NCBI RefSeq assembly: GCF_030463535.1
Contig: NC_132896.1
Span: forward strand, 33,948,262-34,012,261
DNA length: 64,000 nt
Reading direction: 5' to 3'
Source: Salminus brasiliensis
Taxonomy: Eukaryota; Chordata; Actinopteri; Characiformes; Bryconidae
Made by a program: the position numbers and the translations under genes. How positions within the stretch are numbered: position 1 is the first letter of the stretch; the number at the start of each line of letters is the position of its first letter. Below the pieces are notes generated by a model. The model saw only the letters and a program-made list of their open reading frames with translations, was not told the origin of the DNA and searched no databases. This document shows positions 62,415 through 64,000 of the stretch, in pieces.

Positions 62415-63260
62415 GTCCCTTAGAGGTTCAAGATTCATTTCAGCCTTTTCTGTAATTTTGCCTCAGTTGGTATAAAGGGGCTTCTCCCACCTATTTTGCA
62501 GCGGGGTGTTGCGGTTTGCTAAAGATTGACAGTCCTGACCGAGAAAGGTCTCTGATTGGCTCCTTTCCTAATCCTAGCTGGGCCACATCAGTGCATTTTA
62601 CCCTGTTATGTTTATGTTATGTTATGTTTTTTTCACTGTTGTGTATATAGTCTTGTTCTGTGGAAGCCGAAATGTAATCCATCACATAACTAACTAATAA
62701 TTATGATGGGAATTATGTATTTAGAATCACATTTATTTAGAATAGTAAAATTACAGTAATAACGCATCACTTACAAACAGTGAAAAGGCAGAAACATGAT
62801 ATACTGTAAATGCTAATAAAATACTGGGTAAACAGAATTCATTTATAAAGAAAATATTACAGATCGTCTACTCAGTGTATTCTGTAACCCTGTTTGCACA
62901 CATTTGCTTTGTGTGGTTGGGGAAAACAAAAACAAAAACATAACAAAACAAAACAAATTACATATTCTGCCCTTTGCTTCTCGCTTTTAGGGAGTGCTTG
63001 TTGTGTTTTCAGGTTCAAATTCACATATTCATGCTGTGCAGAATCCAGCACTTCCTTGAATGTATTCCCAGTGATGTGTCAGTGATCAATATGATATTAG
63101 ACCCTGCTGGCAGTCGCTCTATTTTGCAAAAGGTAAAAACAGAGAATATCCGCATAAATGAGAGAAACTCCAGCTTTATAAATTATAGCGAGGCTGGAGA
63201 GAGAGAAGGGTTTATTATTAATATTATTATTATTTTCATCACAGCAGCAACAGAAGCCAG
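62415..63260. other. Intergenic, nothing recognised
   Basis: AT-rich, single-copy-looking. A GTTATGTTTATGTTATG run lies at 62606-62630. No gene recognised. Confidence 0.35.
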
Positions 63261-63264
63261 AAAT

Positions 63265-64000
63265 CTCCCAAAGAGCATGAGTAAGTACTCATGATAACAA
63301 ATGATAACCTCACAAATAGAACAAGGAAGAACCACTAAATGCAGCTGGGCTCCAAAAGATAACTCCACAGAGCATCTATGAGGAAGAACAAATTAGAGGA
63401 ACCAAGACATCCCAAAGAGAATGAAGAAGAATCACTAAGAAAGGATTACCTCCTAAAGAGCAGAAGAAAGAACCATAAAGAGCACAAGAAAGAACCATTT
63501 ATAGGAACCAAGACCTCAAAGTAGAACCTCCCAAAGAGCATGAGGGAGAACCACTGAGAAGAACCGGTAACTTCACAACCAATAAGAGAAACCTAGACTG
63601 TAAAGGTGTACCTCTCAGAGTATGAGGAAAAAACACTGAGAGGAACTATGACTCCAACAAAGAACCTCTCAAAGAGCATGGGGAAAAACTACTGTGATGA
63701 ACCAAGACTCCAAAGGATAACCTCCCAAGGAGCACAAGAAAGAACCATCAGAGGAACCAAGATCTTAAAGTAGAACCTCCCAAACAGCATGAGGAAGAAC
63801 CACTTGGACGAACCAAGATCTTCCAAAGTGCATAAAGAAGAACCATGAGGCCCCAAGATCCTAAAGAATAACCTTCCAAAGAGCATGAGGAAGAACCACT
63901 TTAATAAACCAAGGCCCCCCAAAAGAAACCTTCCAAATAGAACAAGGAAGAACCACTAAATGGAATAACTCAATTTAGAAGAAGCACTGAGAGGAACCAA
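63265..64000. repeat. Degenerate tandem array reaching the right edge
   Basis: Units of roughly 55-70 bp share CCAAAGAGCATGAGGAAGAA, then CCAC and AGGAACCAAGA. Recurrences lie near 63271, 63412, 63472, 63532, 63667, 63726, 63780 and 63878. The array continues beyond 64000, so its length is unknown. Confidence 0.85.

Overview
The window is a piece of a vertebrate nuclear genome, almost certainly a ray-finned (teleost) fish. The genes are split into short exons with GT-AG introns. The intergenic DNA is full of degenerate Tc1/mariner-type elements, tRNA-derived SINEs, CA/TG, CT and AT microsatellites and many minisatellites. The repeat mix would fit an otophysan such as a characin or catfish, but that is a weak inference. 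There are no bacterial or viral coding features.

Three protein-coding genes can be rebuilt exon by exon, all on the minus strand and head to tail: gar1 (about 52.75 to 44.7 kb; H/ACA snoRNP subunit), adh5 (42.69 to 35.98 kb; class III alcohol dehydrogenase / S-(hydroxymethyl)glutathione dehydrogenase) and eif4e (34.10 to 27.81 kb; mRNA cap-binding protein). Every coding junction keeps frame, giving products of about 225, 376 and 216 residues. They act in separate housekeeping pathways (rRNA pseudouridylation and telomerase RNP, formaldehyde/S-nitrosoglutathione metabolism, translation initiation), so the cluster looks positional rather than functional. In human the EIF4E-ADH5 neighbourhood also holds METAP1, while GAR1 lies some 11 Mb away. 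I see no METAP1 exon here.

1-25.5 kb holds no gene I can support. It contains Tc1 transposase fossils, internally deleted Tc1 copies, SINEs, five minisatellites (42-bp, 35-bp, about 110-140-bp, 21-bp, and a 23-bp array just beyond at 26.5-27.3 kb) and several AT-rich single-copy stretches that look like conserved non-coding elements. 25.5-34.3 kb is eif4e with its flanks. 34.3-35.6 kb is a degenerate trinucleotide-like repeat field upstream of it. 36-42.9 kb is adh5, with a 1.2-kb CA-rich intron 1 and a promoter with four CCAAT boxes. 44.7-52.8 kb is gar1, whose introns carry a fold-back element, SINEs and a Tc1 copy split by a LINE tail. 53-64 kb is gene-free: Tc1 and SINE copies, a 22-bp array, two tandem arrays of SINE-head modules with tRNA-like B boxes, one possible conserved non-coding block near 60.4-61.1 kb, and a tandem array running off the right edge.

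I found no convincing unknown multi-gene system. The more unusual observations are the tandem tRNA-like modules, a GC-AG intron in adh5, possible transposon-derived poly(A) signals after eif4e, the fold-back element in gar1, and minisatellites grown from or inside transposons.
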